Shown here one piece after another: positions 55,059-64,000 of a stretch of DNA of 64,000 bases. Below the pieces are notes generated by a model. It was not told the origin of the DNA. It saw nothing but the letters and a program-made list of their open reading frames with translations, and ran no database searches. How positions within the stretch are numbered: position 1 is the stretch's first letter; every line of letters starts with the position of its first letter. Position numbers and translations under genes: made by a program. Source of the stretch: SG8-41 sp035649495 (GTDB lineage: Bacteria; Pseudomonadota; Gammaproteobacteria; Burkholderiales; SG8-41); assembly GCA_035649495.1 (NCBI GenBank), contig DASRJL010000092.1, positions 69,032 to 133,031 on the forward strand, given 5' to 3'.

Positions 55059-56045
55059 ATGGGACCGATTCCGACTCAGAACCTGAAACAGGTTCTAGCT
55101 ATCTGCATCCTCGCGGGCATGCTCGCCGCCGGCTGCACTGCGAGAACGCCCGCCCCGGTATCGGATCGTATCGTCCAGCCGGGACGCGCCCCGTCCGCGA
55201 CGCCGCCCGCCGCGGCCCGGTCTGCCCCGGTTCCCGCAGATGCCCGCCCCGCGTTCTATACGGTCAGGAGCGGAGACACGCTCTACAGCATCGCGCTCGA
55301 TCACGGCCTGGATTACCGCGAGCTTGCGGCGTGGAACGGCATCGACGCTCCGGCAGCTATCCGCGCCGGCCAGCAGTTGCGGATGACGCCGCCGCAGGCC
55401 GTGACGACTACGGCCCCTTTCAAGGCGGCGCCGGGCGTCGAAGGCCGGCCCATTGCCGGCTCCCCGGGTCCGGGATCGGGAACGCCGGGGCCAGCTGCGG
55501 GCCAGGCGGCCGCGTCGCCTGATGGGGGGATCAAGACCCAGCCGCAGGGCGTCAGGGTGCCGTACTCGGACCAGGCCTACGCGCAGCTCGCCAGCATCAA
55601 GCCGGCTCAACCACTGCAGCCGAAACCCGAGGCCACTCAAGCGCTACCCCCGCAACTACCCGAGGGGGACGACGTACAGTTCATCTGGCCCGCCAGCGGA
55701 AGGATCGTCAACAGCTTCAGCGACGGCGCGAACCTGAAGGGCATAGGGATAGCCGGCAAGGCCGGCCAGCCGGTTTACGCCAGTGCGCCCGGGAGGGTCA
55801 TATTCAGCGGCACCGGGATCCGTGGCTTCGGCAAGTTGATCGTCATCAAGCACAACAACGCTTTTCTTTCGGTCTACGGCCACAACAACGAGCTGCTGGT
55901 CAGGGAAGGACAGAACGTTACGAAGGGTCAGAAGATCGCCGAAATGGGCAACACCGACGCCGACCAGGTCAAGCTCCATTTCGAGATCCGGCGCTTCGGC
56001 AAGCCGGTGGATCCGATCACGCTGCTCCCGCAGCAGCAGGGCTGA
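55059..56045 (+). CDS. nlpD: LysM and M23-domain lipoprotein, NlpD family
   Basis: 328 aa with a lipoprotein signal (VLAICILAGMLAAGC). A LysM domain, about residues 66-110 (FYTVRSGDTLYSIALDHGLD), binds peptidoglycan. A Pro/Ala-rich linker leads to an M23-like domain, about 205-325 (IWPASGRIVNSFSDGANLKG, GNTDADQVKLHFEIR). The zinc ligand set looks incomplete (no HxH: it reads KLHFEIR, and the first His is replaced in NSFSDGANL). As in NlpD it should activate an amidase rather than cut peptidoglycan itself. It is downstream of surE-pcm; the rpoS gene usually found next is absent. Confidence 0.92.
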   Translation: MGPIPTQNLKQVLAICILAGMLAAGCTARTPAPVSDRIVQPGRAPSATPPAAARSAPVPADARPAFYTVRSGDTLYSIALDHGLDYRELAAWNGIDAPAAIRAGQQLRMTPPQAVTTTAPFKAAPGVEGRPIAGSPGPGSGTPGPAAGQAAASPDGGIKTQPQGVRVPYSDQAYAQLASIKPAQPLQPKPEATQALPPQLPEGDDVQFIWPASGRIVNSFSDGANLKGIGIAGKAGQPVYASAPGRVIFSGTGIRGFGKLIVIKHNNAFLSVYGHNNELLVREGQNVTKGQKIAEMGNTDADQVKLHFEIRRFGKPVDPITLLPQQQG

Positions 56046-56150
56046 CGCCGGCTACAAGCCGCCAGCCCGCCAGCTTCCGGCTTCGAGTTTTTGTCTGGCA
56101 GCTGATCCGTAGCTGGTCGCTGGCGACCCGTAGCCCGCGCTTCGCGGCCT

Positions 56151-58109
56151 TCAGGCAGCGAACGCGCGCACCCTGAGCCGCAACTCGCGCAACTCCGCGC
56201 CCTCGGGAACCGAGCCGTAGCGCAGATCCACGTAGAGCCTGGTGATCGCGGTTACCGCGGCCTCCAGATCGGGACGCGAGCCGGCGAGGCGCCGCGAGTA
56301 GGCCACCGGACCTTCGGCGGGATCCCGGGGCAGCCCGGCGCGCTGCAGCTTCTCACAGAAGCGGAGATAGGCGATCTTCACCGGATCGTGGACGCGCGAC
56401 CGGATATGTCTCAGCATCACCGCCGAGAGCACGATGATGATGATGACGGTCGCGCAGAGCATCACCACGGTCAGCGAGTACCAGGTGGCGTCGTCGATGC
56501 CGACGCGGGACAGCAGCAAGCGCTGGCGTTCCGGCGTATAGCCGAGAACCATCTGGTTCCAGGTGTTTGCGACCAGGTCCCAGGTGAACCGCAGCTGCCG
56601 CAGCGCCTCGAACTCTGCGCGCACGAAGAGGGGCAGGGGGTCGGTGCGCGGTACTGCGGCGGATATCCCGGATTCGACGCGCAGAGGCGACACCGCGGCG
56701 GTCGGATCGACCCGCACCCAGCCCTCGTTCCTCAACCAGACCTCGGTCCACGCGTGAGCCTCCGCCTGGTGCACGATGAGATAGTTCCCGAGGGAGTTTA
56801 CTTCGCCGCCCTGGTAGCCCGTGACGACGCGCGCCGGGATGCCGGCTGCGCGCATCAGCGCCGCGAACGCGGAGGAATAGTGCTCGCAGAACCCGCTGCG
56901 CGCCTCGAACAGGAACTCGTCGACCGGGTGGTCCATGGCGAGGAGCGGCGGGGTCAGCGTGTAAAAGAATCTTTCATTCCGGAATTTCGCAAGAACCGCC
57001 TGTATCAGCGCCCGGTCGTTCTGATGCTGCGCGCGCAGCTCGCGCGCGAACGCGGCCGTGCGCGGATTGAATCCCGCGGGCAGCGCGAGGGCGCGCCGTA
57101 TCGCGATACCGTCCTCGACCTGGCCGTAGCTGTAGTCCAGGAACGAGGTCATCTCGTAGCGGATGCGATTGTTGACCGGCTGGACCGCGTACAGCTGAAA
57201 GTCGGCGCTGGCCAACGCGCGCGGCGGCACTTTACCGGGAACGTCGAGTGCGAAGAGCCAGCGCTTGTTGTGCGGTTCGAGCGTGACCTCGTACGAAACC
57301 GGCGGACTGTGCGCGGTGAATTCCGGCGTGCCGTAGAGCGCGCGCGGCGCCGACCAGGTGCGGCCGTCGAAGTCCCACATGACCGGCCCGCGCCAGTACA
57401 GCTGCTTGGCCGACGGCACGTTCCCGTCGAACTTCACGCGGAACGCCACGGCGTCGGACAGGGTGAGGCTGCTCAAGCTCCCCGGGGTCATGGTTTCCGA
57501 GAGGCCTGTTGCGCCCCCATAAGCGTCCTGCGGCAGGCCCCACAGCGGGCCGGTGACGCGGGGAAACAGCAGGAACAGCACGAGCATCAGCGGCGTGGAT
57601 TGCGCGAGGAGGACGCCCGCGGCCCGGAACCGCGCGATGACCGGCGGCTCGCGGCGCGAGTAGTGCAGCCCGTTCATGGTCGTGGTGATCACCCAGGTGC
57701 AGGCGAGCATGTAAAGCGCGGTCGTGATGGTCTGCGAGTACAGGAAATTCGTGATGACCAGGAAGTAACCCAGGAAGATGAGCAGCATCCCGTCGCGCAA
57801 CACGCGGGTTTCCAGGAGCTTCAGGGCGAGCATCACGACCAGCAGCGCCACGCCGGCATCGCGGCCGAACAGGGTGCGATAGTTGAAATAGACCCCGGCA
57901 GTCGCGCCGATCACGACCAGGATCAGCAGCCATCGCCCCGGCAGGGGCAGGCTGGCGTGGCCGAGGTACACGCGCCACGCCGACAGCGTGACCACGAGAC
58001 CGGTCAGCCACCAGGGCAGGCGCTCGATGTGCGGCGCCGCCACCAGGGCGAGCCCGACCAGCAGCCACACCACGTGGCGGAGTCTGAGGGGCTGTTTGAC
58101 GTCGGTCAT
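56151..58109 (-). CDS. tgpA: TgpA-family membrane transglutaminase-like protein
   Basis: 652 aa from the ATG at 58107-58109, which overlaps the DUF58 stop by 4 bases. The N-terminal half is a membrane domain of six or so helices (DUF3488 type). The periplasmic half carries the transglutaminase-like core: SGFCEHYSSAFAALMRAAGIPARVV with the catalytic Cys, AEAHAWTEVWLRNEGWVRVDPTAAV with His and Asp. Near residue 560 there is another helix and a C-terminal DUF4129-like tail. Its homologue in Pseudomonas is needed for viability. It is the third gene of the operon moxR-DUF58-tgpA. Confidence 0.93.
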   Translation of the reverse strand: MTDVKQPLRLRHVVWLLVGLALVAAPHIERLPWWLTGLVVTLSAWRVYLGHASLPLPGRWLLILVVIGATAGVYFNYRTLFGRDAGVALLVVMLALKLLETRVLRDGMLLIFLGYFLVITNFLYSQTITTALYMLACTWVITTTMNGLHYSRREPPVIARFRAAGVLLAQSTPLMLVLFLLFPRVTGPLWGLPQDAYGGATGLSETMTPGSLSSLTLSDAVAFRVKFDGNVPSAKQLYWRGPVMWDFDGRTWSAPRALYGTPEFTAHSPPVSYEVTLEPHNKRWLFALDVPGKVPPRALASADFQLYAVQPVNNRIRYEMTSFLDYSYGQVEDGIAIRRALALPAGFNPRTAAFARELRAQHQNDRALIQAVLAKFRNERFFYTLTPPLLAMDHPVDEFLFEARSGFCEHYSSAFAALMRAAGIPARVVTGYQGGEVNSLGNYLIVHQAEAHAWTEVWLRNEGWVRVDPTAAVSPLRVESGISAAVPRTDPLPLFVRAEFEALRQLRFTWDLVANTWNQMVLGYTPERQRLLLSRVGIDDATWYSLTVVMLCATVIIIIVLSAVMLRHIRSRVHDPVKIAYLRFCEKLQRAGLPRDPAEGPVAYSRRLAGSRPDLEAAVTAITRLYVDLRYGSVPEGAELRELRLRVRAFAA

Positions 58110-59062
58110 GGTTCGAAGAGCGCGAGCGCTTCGAGGCAAAGGTCCCGCTGCACGTCCCCGGTCGCGATCTCAACCGTTTTTCCCGGGACGCGCAGGCCGA
58201 AGGAAACCCCCGTGGCGTGGGCGTCGAGCACCCAGCGCGCGAGTTGCGACAGCTTTTCCTCGATGCCCAGCCGGTGCGGCAACTGGTCCCAGGTGAGCCA
58301 CAGCTCGGTATCGGAGCGGCCCGAGAACTGCTTGGTGAACAGACCCTGGTCGCGCGCGGCGACCTTCCAGGCGATGTGGCGCGGTGAGTCTCCCCGGTGA
58401 TACTGGCGCAGGCCGGCGAAATCCTCCTGGCCCTGGCCGCGCTCGCTGCCTTCGCCCGCGCTGGAGAGGGCAGGCGGCAGCGGCACGCCGGGCGGCGCCG
58501 GCCGCGGGTAGACGATGCAGTGCATGTCGAGCTCCAGGTAGGCCCACGCGTAGTAGAGCCCCAGCGGATAGCGGGTGAAGAGAGTGAGCCGCCCCGGGCG
58601 CAGGATGCCGCGGCGCGGCGCCGGTATGCCGGCTTGAACGGTGGCCGTGGCGCGAGCGGGCACGTCGATGAACTCGGCCGTTTTCCCGTCGTGGGTGAGC
58701 CCGATACTGTAGCGCTCCGCCTCCCCGCGGTTCTCCAGGTTCACCGTGAAGCGCGCGGTGTCGCCCGCGTACACCGGCCGCGCCCGGCCGCCCGACACGC
58801 GCAGGTTGGCGACGTTGCGGAAGGTGTAGATCATGGCGTTCACCTGCAGCGCCGCCAGCAGGAAGGTGAGAATGAAGCCCAGGCTCAGGTTGTAATTGAT
58901 CGAGCCCGTCAGCATGAGCAGCAACACGCCCGCGAAGATGACGCCGTGGCCGGTGGGCAGGATGAACACGCGCCGCTGCACCAGCACGATGACCCCTGCT
59001 TCCGGGCCCCGCAGCTGGAAGAGCCAGTTGTAAAGCTGGTTGCGGAAGGAGACGTACATCAA
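58106..59062 (-). CDS. DUF58-domain protein
   Basis: 318 aa. Two hydrophobic helices lie near residues 34-75 (GVIFAGVLLLMLTGSINYN, LGFILTFLLAALQVNAM). A beta-rich soluble part follows, with the DUF58 hallmark GQEDFAGLRQYHRGDSPRHIAWKVAAR near 220-246. Such proteins accompany MoxR ATPases and TgpA proteases or transglutaminases in envelope-linked operons. The exact role is not established. Confidence 0.93.
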   Translation of the reverse strand: MMYVSFRNQLYNWLFQLRGPEAGVIVLVQRRVFILPTGHGVIFAGVLLLMLTGSINYNLSLGFILTFLLAALQVNAMIYTFRNVANLRVSGGRARPVYAGDTARFTVNLENRGEAERYSIGLTHDGKTAEFIDVPARATATVQAGIPAPRRGILRPGRLTLFTRYPLGLYYAWAYLELDMHCIVYPRPAPPGVPLPPALSSAGEGSERGQGQEDFAGLRQYHRGDSPRHIAWKVAARDQGLFTKQFSGRSDTELWLTWDQLPHRLGIEEKLSQLARWVLDAHATGVSFGLRVPGKTVEIATGDVQRDLCLEALALFEP

Positions 59063-59070
59063 TGATGAGC

Positions 59071-59152
59071 GTTAAGTGTTAAGTGTTGAGTTTTGAGTTT
59101 CCAGGAACAAGCACTCATAACTCAAAACTTAAAACTCAAAACTCAAAACTCA
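59071..59152. repeat. AT-rich inverted repeat between moxR and the DUF58 gene
   Basis: gttaagtgttaagtgttgag with ttttgagttt on the left and aactcaaaacttaaaactca with aaactcaaaactc on the right are complementary, giving a long imperfect hairpin. Its base composition is far lower in GC than its surroundings. It sits inside an operon, so it probably inserted there. Confidence 0.75.
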
Positions 59153-60067
59153 TGGAATGGGCACCTGCTTGATCAGAAGCTCCGCTACGTCGTAGCCGTT
59201 CACGCGGCTCACTTCCTCCGCCGGGACGAGGCGGTGGCTCACCACCGCGGGTAGGACCGCTTGCACGTCCTCGGGCAGCACGTGCCCGCGGCCGGCCATC
59301 AGCGCCCACGCGCGCGCGGCGTGCAGCACCGCCAGCGCGGCGCGCGGCGAAAGGCCGTTCACGTAGTCTGCGGAGCGCCGGGTGTGGCCCACGAGCGCCT
59401 GCACGTAGTCGAGGAGCGCGGCCGAGGCATGCACCTGCTGCACGCGATGCTGCAGTTCCACGAGTTCCTGCGTCGACATGCGCGGCGCCAGGTCAGCCAG
59501 GAGATCGCGCCGGTCTTCGCCCTGGAGCAGCGCGCGCTCGGCATCGGCGTCCGGGTAGCCGAGCTCGATGCGCATCAGAAAGCGATCGAGTTGCGATTCG
59601 GGCAGCGGAAAGGTGCCGACCTGATGAGACGGATTCTGCGTGGCGATGACGAAGAAGGGCTGCGGCAGGCGCCGGGTCTCGCCCTCCGCCGTGACCTGAT
59701 GCTCCTCCATCGCTTCCAGGAGCGCGCTCTGCGCCTTGGGGGTCGCCCGGTTCACCTCATCGGCGAGTACGACCTGGGCAAAAATCGGCCCCGCGTGAAA
59801 CTGGAATCCGCCGGTCTCGCGGTCGTAGATCGATACCCCGAGGATGTCGGCGGGCAGGAGATCGCTGGTGAACTGTATGCGCTTGAAGCCCAGCCCCAGG
59901 GAGGTGGCGAGCGCGTGGGCGAGCATCGTCTTGCCCACGCCGGGTATGTCCTCGATCAGCAGATGACCGCGCGCGATGAGGCAGGCGATGGCCAGCCTGA
60001 TCTGGTGTTCCTTGCCGAGGATGATGCCGCCGACCTGCCCGACGACCTGTTCGATGCGCTGTGTCAT
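59150..60067 (-). CDS. MoxR-family AAA+ ATPase
   Basis: 305 aa from the ATG at 60065-60067, chosen for family length; frames to 60106 or 60136 are possible. It has Walker A in IEDIPGVGKTMLAHALA near residue 48, Walker B and sensor in VVLADEVNRATPKAQSALLEAMEEHQV near 110, then a Sensor 1 segment FFVIATQNPSHQVGTFPLPESQLDRFLMRI and a MoxR lid (LSPRAALAVLHAARAWALMAGRGHVLPEDV). These ATPases remodel partner proteins; those with DUF58 and TgpA neighbours form a common operon. Confidence 0.95.
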   Translation of the reverse strand: MTQRIEQVVGQVGGIILGKEHQIRLAIACLIARGHLLIEDIPGVGKTMLAHALATSLGLGFKRIQFTSDLLPADILGVSIYDRETGGFQFHAGPIFAQVVLADEVNRATPKAQSALLEAMEEHQVTAEGETRRLPQPFFVIATQNPSHQVGTFPLPESQLDRFLMRIELGYPDADAERALLQGEDRRDLLADLAPRMSTQELVELQHRVQQVHASAALLDYVQALVGHTRRSADYVNGLSPRAALAVLHAARAWALMAGRGHVLPEDVQAVLPAVVSHRLVPAEEVSRVNGYDVAELLIKQVPIP

Positions 60068-60431
60068 GCCGCCGTGTAGCCCGCCGCGAGGCGCTGAGTG
60101 TGCCATATCCGGAGGCTCGCGTCCCACACCGGGCATATGTCACAGTCGTCGGTCCGGTTGCATGCCGCGCTCAAGATTCGCGGCGGGATGCCGTTAATTC
60201 GTTGTTTTGAATCGCGTTCGCTACATGGCGGTGCTATACTCGCGCGACGCCGGAGACAGCTCATGCGAGAAGCTGCACGGCCGTGGAGGGTTTCAATCGA
60301 ACGCGGCGATGATGGTCTGGCACCGGGCGCGGGAACGTAGAAGAATCTGAGCGGGGAGAAGGAGCCGTCGCGGCCGCGGGCCTGCGGCGGACAGGATGCA
60401 CGCCGCTTGAGCGGCAGGTTCGGTCGAATAT
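60068..60431. other. 364-bp divergent intergenic region
   Basis: Lies between the leftward moxR operon and the rightward sensor gene. A TATACT box at 60235-60240 could be a rightward -10 element; I could not find a convincing -35 at standard spacing. No ORF, repeat or strong hairpin recognised. Confidence 0.4.
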
Positions 60432-63400
60432 ATGGACAAGGGATTACCGGGCCAGATCGGACGCGAAGTCCTGCGCATACTGCTGCTCGAGGACCGCGAT
60501 GCGGACGCGGAGCTCGTCGAGCGGGCGCTGCGCAAGGCCGGGTTTGCGTACATGTTCGACCGGGCGCGGGGCGAGGCCGATTTCCTCGCCAAGCTCGATC
60601 CCTCTCCCCACATCATCGTTTCCGACTACTACGTGCCGGGTTGCGACGCGCTGCACGCGTTGCGCCTGGTGCGCTCCCGCGGGCTCGACGTACCCTTCAT
60701 CCTGGTGTCCGGCGTTATCGGCGAGACGCGCGCGCTCGAGGCGATGCGCCTGGGGGCGACCGACTTCCTCCTCAAGGACCGGTTGGGGCGGCTGGGTTCC
60801 GCGATACGCACGGCGCTCGAGTTGACCGCGTTGCGGCGCGCGGCGCAGCCCGCGCGGCCCAGGCCCGCGCGCACCGAAAGCGAGTTTCGCGAGGCCTTCG
60901 ATAACGCCGCCATCGGCATGGCGCTCACCACGCTCGACGGGCGCTGGCTGCACGTCAACGGGGCATTTTGCGGGATCACCGGCTATGGCGCGGACGAACT
61001 GGAGCTCGCCGACTGCCGCAGCATCACCCATCCCGAGGACGTCGAAGAGGATGCCGAAGCACTGCGGCAGCTGCTCGCCGGAGCAATCGGCATTTCCCAG
61101 CGCGAGACGCGCTATCTCCACAAGCTCGGTCACGCGGTCTGGGTGCAGGTTACGGCTTCGCTCACGCGGGATCGCGACGCACGGCCGCTGCACCGCGTGC
61201 TGCAGGTAATCGACATCACGGGCCGCCGGCAGACGGAGGCGCGGCTGGCGCGGGCCAACCGCGCCCGCAAGGTCATGGCGGAGTGCAGCCATGCGCTGGC
61301 GCACGCGGTCGACGAAAGCCAGTTTCTGCAAGAAATGTGTCGCATCGCCGTCGAATCGGGCGGCTACCTCCAGGCCTACGTCGGACTTGCCGGGGACGAC
61401 AAGCGCAAGTCGGTGCGCCCGGTGGCCCAGGCGGGATTCGAGCCCGGCTATCTCGACAAGGCGCGGCGGAGCTGGTCGGGCGCCGGCCGGCGGAAGAGCG
61501 TCATGGGCGATGTGATAGCGAGCGGACAGCGCTTCCTATCGCGCGACATTTTCGCGGATCCCAAGCTGCTTCGCTGGGCGGAGCGCGCGAAGAGCCGCGG
61601 CTACCAGTCCATCATCTGCCTGCCGCTGGAAATCGAGGGGCGCCCGGCCGGTGGCATCAGCATCTACGCGCGCGAGCCGGACTCCTTCGACAGCGACGAG
61701 ATCGAGCTGCTCGAGATGCTCGCGCACGACATCGCCTACGGCATCGCGTCGCTGCGTGCCCGCACTGCGCTGCGCGAGAGCGAGGCGCATTTCCGTGCGA
61801 CGTTCGAGCACGCGGCGGTGGGCGTGGCGCACACAACCATCGAGGAGATGTTTCTGCAGGCCAACGCGCGCCTGTGCGAGATGCTCGGCTACTCGCGTGA
61901 CGAGCTGGCGGCGTTCACGACCCGCGATCTCACCCATCCCGAGGACCGCGGTCGGCAGGACGAGCTGCGCCACGACCTTATTGAAGGCCGACGCTCCACG
62001 TTCTCGGCGGAGAAGCGCTACATCCGCAAGGACGGCTCGGAGATCTGGGTGAGCCGCACTGTGACGCTGGCCCGTCCGGCGGCCGGCGCGCCCTACCTGA
62101 TACAGGTCATGGAGGATATCTCGGAGCGCAAGCGCACCGAGGCGCGGCTCGCGCGGCTGATGAGAGCGCGGCGTGTGATGGCCGAGTGCACTCACACACT
62201 GGTACACGCAACCGACGAAACCGCGATGCTGCAGAGCATGTGCCGCATCGTGGTCGAGTCGGGCGGCTACAAGATGGCGTGGGTGGGCCTGCCTACCGAA
62301 GAGCCGGCAAGACCGATCTACGCGGCGGCGCATGCCGGCTTCGGGGACGACGCGCCGATGACGGGCGCAGATGCATGGAGCGAGGAGGGACGTTACCGCG
62401 GGTTCATGATGGAAGTGCTCGCCTCCGGTACCCCGCACATCGCCCGCGACATACTGCGCGACAAGCGCTATTCCCGGCGGCAGGTACGTGCTGCGCAGCA
62501 TGGTTTTCAGTCCTCGATCGGGCTGCCGCTGAAGAGCGGCGGTGCGATCCTGGGGGCCCTGGGCATCTATGCCCGGGAAGCGGACGCGTTCGACGAGGAC
62601 GAGATCGGGCTCCTCTCCGAGCTCGCCGCGGACATTGCCTACGGCGTCAATACGCTGCGGACCAGAGTCGCGCGCGAGCAGGCGGAGCGGGCGGCGCGGG
62701 AGCACGAGCGGCGGCTGAAGGAGTCGTTCGAGCAGGCTGCGGTCGGGATTTCCCGCGTTGGCCTGGACGGCGTCCTGGTCGAGGTCAACCAGAAGTTCTG
62801 CGACATGCTCGGCTACAGCAAGGACGAGCTGACCGGCAAGGCGGTTGCGGAGATCACCCATTCGGACGACTACGGGCAGGGCTCGCAGTACCGCTCGCAG
62901 TTGACGCACCGGGCAACGAAGGCGGTCTCGGGCGAAAAGCGCTTCGTGCGCAAGGACGGCAGCGTGATGTGGGCGCGCCGGACCATGTCCGCGGCCTGCG
63001 ACGAGGCGGGCAACCCGCAGTACGTGATCAGCGTCATCGAGGACATCACCGAGCGCAAGGCCGCCGAGGAGGCCCTGCGCGTGAGCGAAGAGACGTTCCG
63101 CGCGACCTTCGACCAGGCAAGCGTCGGCATCATCGTCACGGGTCTCGACCACCGCTTCCTGCAGGTCAACGGGCGCTACTGCGAGATCGTCGGGTACACG
63201 CGCGAGGATCTGCTGCGCATGACCGTGTTCGACGTCAATCTCCCGGAGAACGTGTCCGACGCCGCCGACATGCGCGGCAAGCTGATCGAGGGCCGCGTCG
63301 AGCCCGTGCTGCGCGAGAAGCAGTTGCGGCGCAAGGACGGCACGCTGGTCTGGGTCAATCTCGCGACCTCGCTCGTTCGCGGCAACCAGGACGAGCCGAT

Positions 63401-64000
63401 GCATTTCGTGTCGGTCATCCAGGACATCACCGAGAGCAAGCAGGCAGAGGAGCGTTATCGCTCGACTTTCGATCGCGCGCCCGTGGGGATCATGCAGACG
63501 GCCGTCGAGGACGACCGGATCCTGCGCGCGAACTCGCGGCTGTGCGAGATGCTGGGCTATACGCAGGACGAGCTGGCGCGCATGAGGACGGATGAGTTCA
63601 TCCATCCCGATCACGTGGGATCCGACCAGGGCAAGTACCGCAGCCAGATGATAGCGGGCGAGATCGACACCTACTCGTCGGAGCGCCTGTACCGGCGCAA
63701 GGACGGGTCGGACCTGTGGGTCGACCGGACGGTCTCGCTGGTGCGCGACCCGTCGGGGCGCCCGCTCTACTTTATCCGCATCGTCGAGGACATCAACGAG
63801 CGCAAGCTCGCGGCGCGCCGGCAGGCGATGGAGCACTCGGTGACCCGCGTGCTGGCCGAATCCGCGTCGATCGACGAGGCGCGGCCGCTCCTGCTGCGCA
63901 TCATGTGCGAGACCCTGGGATGGGCCTGCGGCGCGTACTGGCAGTGGGACGGGGGGGCCGAGCTGTTGCGCTCGGTGGAGATATGGCACGCGGAGGGGGA
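60432..64000 (+). CDS. Receiver-PAS-GAF multidomain sensor protein (3' end cut by window)
   Basis: About 1189 codons, open to the window end with no stop. A receiver domain at about residues 14-130 (ILLLEDRDADAELVERAL, phospho-accepting Asp65 in IIVSDYYVPG, GATDFLLKDR) is followed by a chain of PAS and GAF units. PAS domains begin near 155 (AFDNAAIGMALTTLDGRWLHV), 455, 760, 885 and 1005, each ending with a DITERK-like PAC motif. GAF-type units lie at about 280-430 and 575-735, and a third starts at the very end (VTRVLAESASIDEARP). The order suggests a hybrid histidine kinase or diguanylate cyclase whose output domain lies outside the window. Confidence 0.88.
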   Translation, partial: MDKGLPGQIGREVLRILLLEDRDADAELVERALRKAGFAYMFDRARGEADFLAKLDPSPHIIVSDYYVPGCDALHALRLVRSRGLDVPFILVSGVIGETRALEAMRLGATDFLLKDRLGRLGSAIRTALELTALRRAAQPARPRPARTESEFREAFDNAAIGMALTTLDGRWLHVNGAFCGITGYGADELELADCRSITHPEDVEEDAEALRQLLAGAIGISQRETRYLHKLGHAVWVQVTASLTRDRDARPLHRVLQVIDITGRRQTEARLARANRARKVMAECSHALAHAVDESQFLQEMCRIAVESGGYLQAYVGLAGDDKRKSVRPVAQAGFEPGYLDKARRSWSGAGRRKSVMGDVIASGQRFLSRDIFADPKLLRWAERAKSRGYQSIICLPLEIEGRPAGGISIYAREPDSFDSDEIELLEMLAHDIAYGIASLRARTALRESEAHFRATFEHAAVGVAHTTIEEMFLQANARLCEMLGYSRDELAAFTTRDLTHPEDRGRQDELRHDLIEGRRSTFSAEKRYIRKDGSEIWVSRTVTLARPAAGAPYLIQVMEDISERKRTEARLARLMRARRVMAECTHTLVHATDETAMLQSMCRIVVESGGYKMAWVGLPTEEPARPIYAAAHAGFGDDAPMTGADAWSEEGRYRGFMMEVLASGTPHIARDILRDKRYSRRQVRAAQHGFQSSIGLPLKSGGAILGALGIYAREADAFDEDEIGLLSELAADIAYGVNTLRTRVAREQAERAAREHERRLKESFEQAAVGISRVGLDGVLVEVNQKFCDMLGYSKDELTGKAVAEITHSDDYGQGSQYRSQLTHRATKAVSGEKRFVRKDGSVMWARRTMSAACDEAGNPQYVISVIEDITERKAAEEALRVSEETFRATFDQASVGIIVTGLDHRFLQVNGRYCEIVGYTREDLLRMTVFDVNLPENVSDAADMRGKLIEGRVEPVLREKQLRRKDGTLVWVNLATSLVRGNQDEPMHFVSVIQDITESKQAEERYRSTFDRAPVGIMQTAVEDDRILRANSRLCEMLGYTQDELARMRTDEFIHPDHVGSDQGKYRSQMIAGEIDTYSSERLYRRKDGSDLWVDRTVSLVRDPSGRPLYFIRIVEDINERKLAARRQAMEHSVTRVLAESASIDEARPLLLRIMCETLGWACGAYWQWDGGAELLRSVEIWHAEG

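Noticed and set aside
56046..56150. Possible rpoS remnant after nlpD
   Set aside because: The gap is about 100 bp with no sigma-factor-like coding sequence.
61536..63989. A long reverse-strand open frame opposite the sensor gene
   Set aside because: The + strand frame shows clear receiver, PAS and GAF motifs; the reverse product has an Arg/His/Leu-rich composition typical of antisense GC-rich DNA.

Overview
The window is about 65% GC, gene-dense DNA with the hallmarks of a betaproteobacterium, probably Burkholderiales or an uncultivated relative. The evidence is two Bug/TctC-type binding proteins, a surE-pcm-nlpD block, a phasin with 3-hydroxybutyrate dehydrogenase, a TgpA/DUF58/MoxR set, and an MCE (Mla-type) transporter. 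This placement is an inference from gene content. I found no rRNA, tRNA, CRISPR array, integrase or transposase.

Layout. 1-7.6 kb: end of an FAD dehydrogenase, then a co-directional trio of unknown role (M4-like metallopeptidase, ComEC-type metallo-beta-lactamase, 984-aa lipoprotein). 7.8-14.1 kb: MFS carrier, SMP-30 family protein, enoyl-CoA hydratase-like protein, two XdhC-type proteins and a NifU-like scaffold. These are followed by a UGSC-family selenoprotein whose in-frame UGA (12744-12746) would be read as a stop by ordinary gene callers. 14.1-20.3 kb: a signalling block with an apparently internally deleted class III cyclase, STAS antagonist, metallo-beta-lactamase, CHASE2-SpoIIE phosphatase, OmpA, FecR and HATPase anti-sigma-type proteins, i.e. 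a partner-switching module. 20.4-27.3 kb: two acetoacetate decarboxylase paralogues, asnS, small proteins, patatin, 3-hydroxybutyrate dehydrogenase and phasin.

27.9-42.2 kb is the most striking part: a tightly packed seven-gene operon. It encodes a b-type membrane cytochrome, an FHA-TM-decaheme cytochrome c, a tandem HbpS/GlcG-like lipoprotein, an SH3b outer-membrane barrel, a decaheme cytochrome fused to an LVIVD beta-propeller, a c554-like cytochrome, and a cytoplasmic FAD/two-cNMP/four-[4Fe-4S] fusion. Together these could carry electrons between the cytoplasm and the cell exterior, with two built-in regulatory sensor domains. I propose it as a little-described porin-cytochrome type electron conduit.

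42.2-47 kb is an accessory stretch of dispersed repeats, small proteins, a phospholipase D-like lipoprotein, a glycine-zipper lipoprotein and a collagen-like lipoprotein. 47-53.5 kb holds two Bug receptors and an MCE transporter whose ATPase-like subunit has lost every recognisable catalytic motif. 53.5-60 kb holds surE-pcm-nlpD (without the rpoS that usually follows) and the moxR-DUF58-tgpA operon. The window ends inside a large receiver-PAS-GAF sensor protein. No helix-turn-helix transcription regulator was recognised anywhere in the 64 kb.
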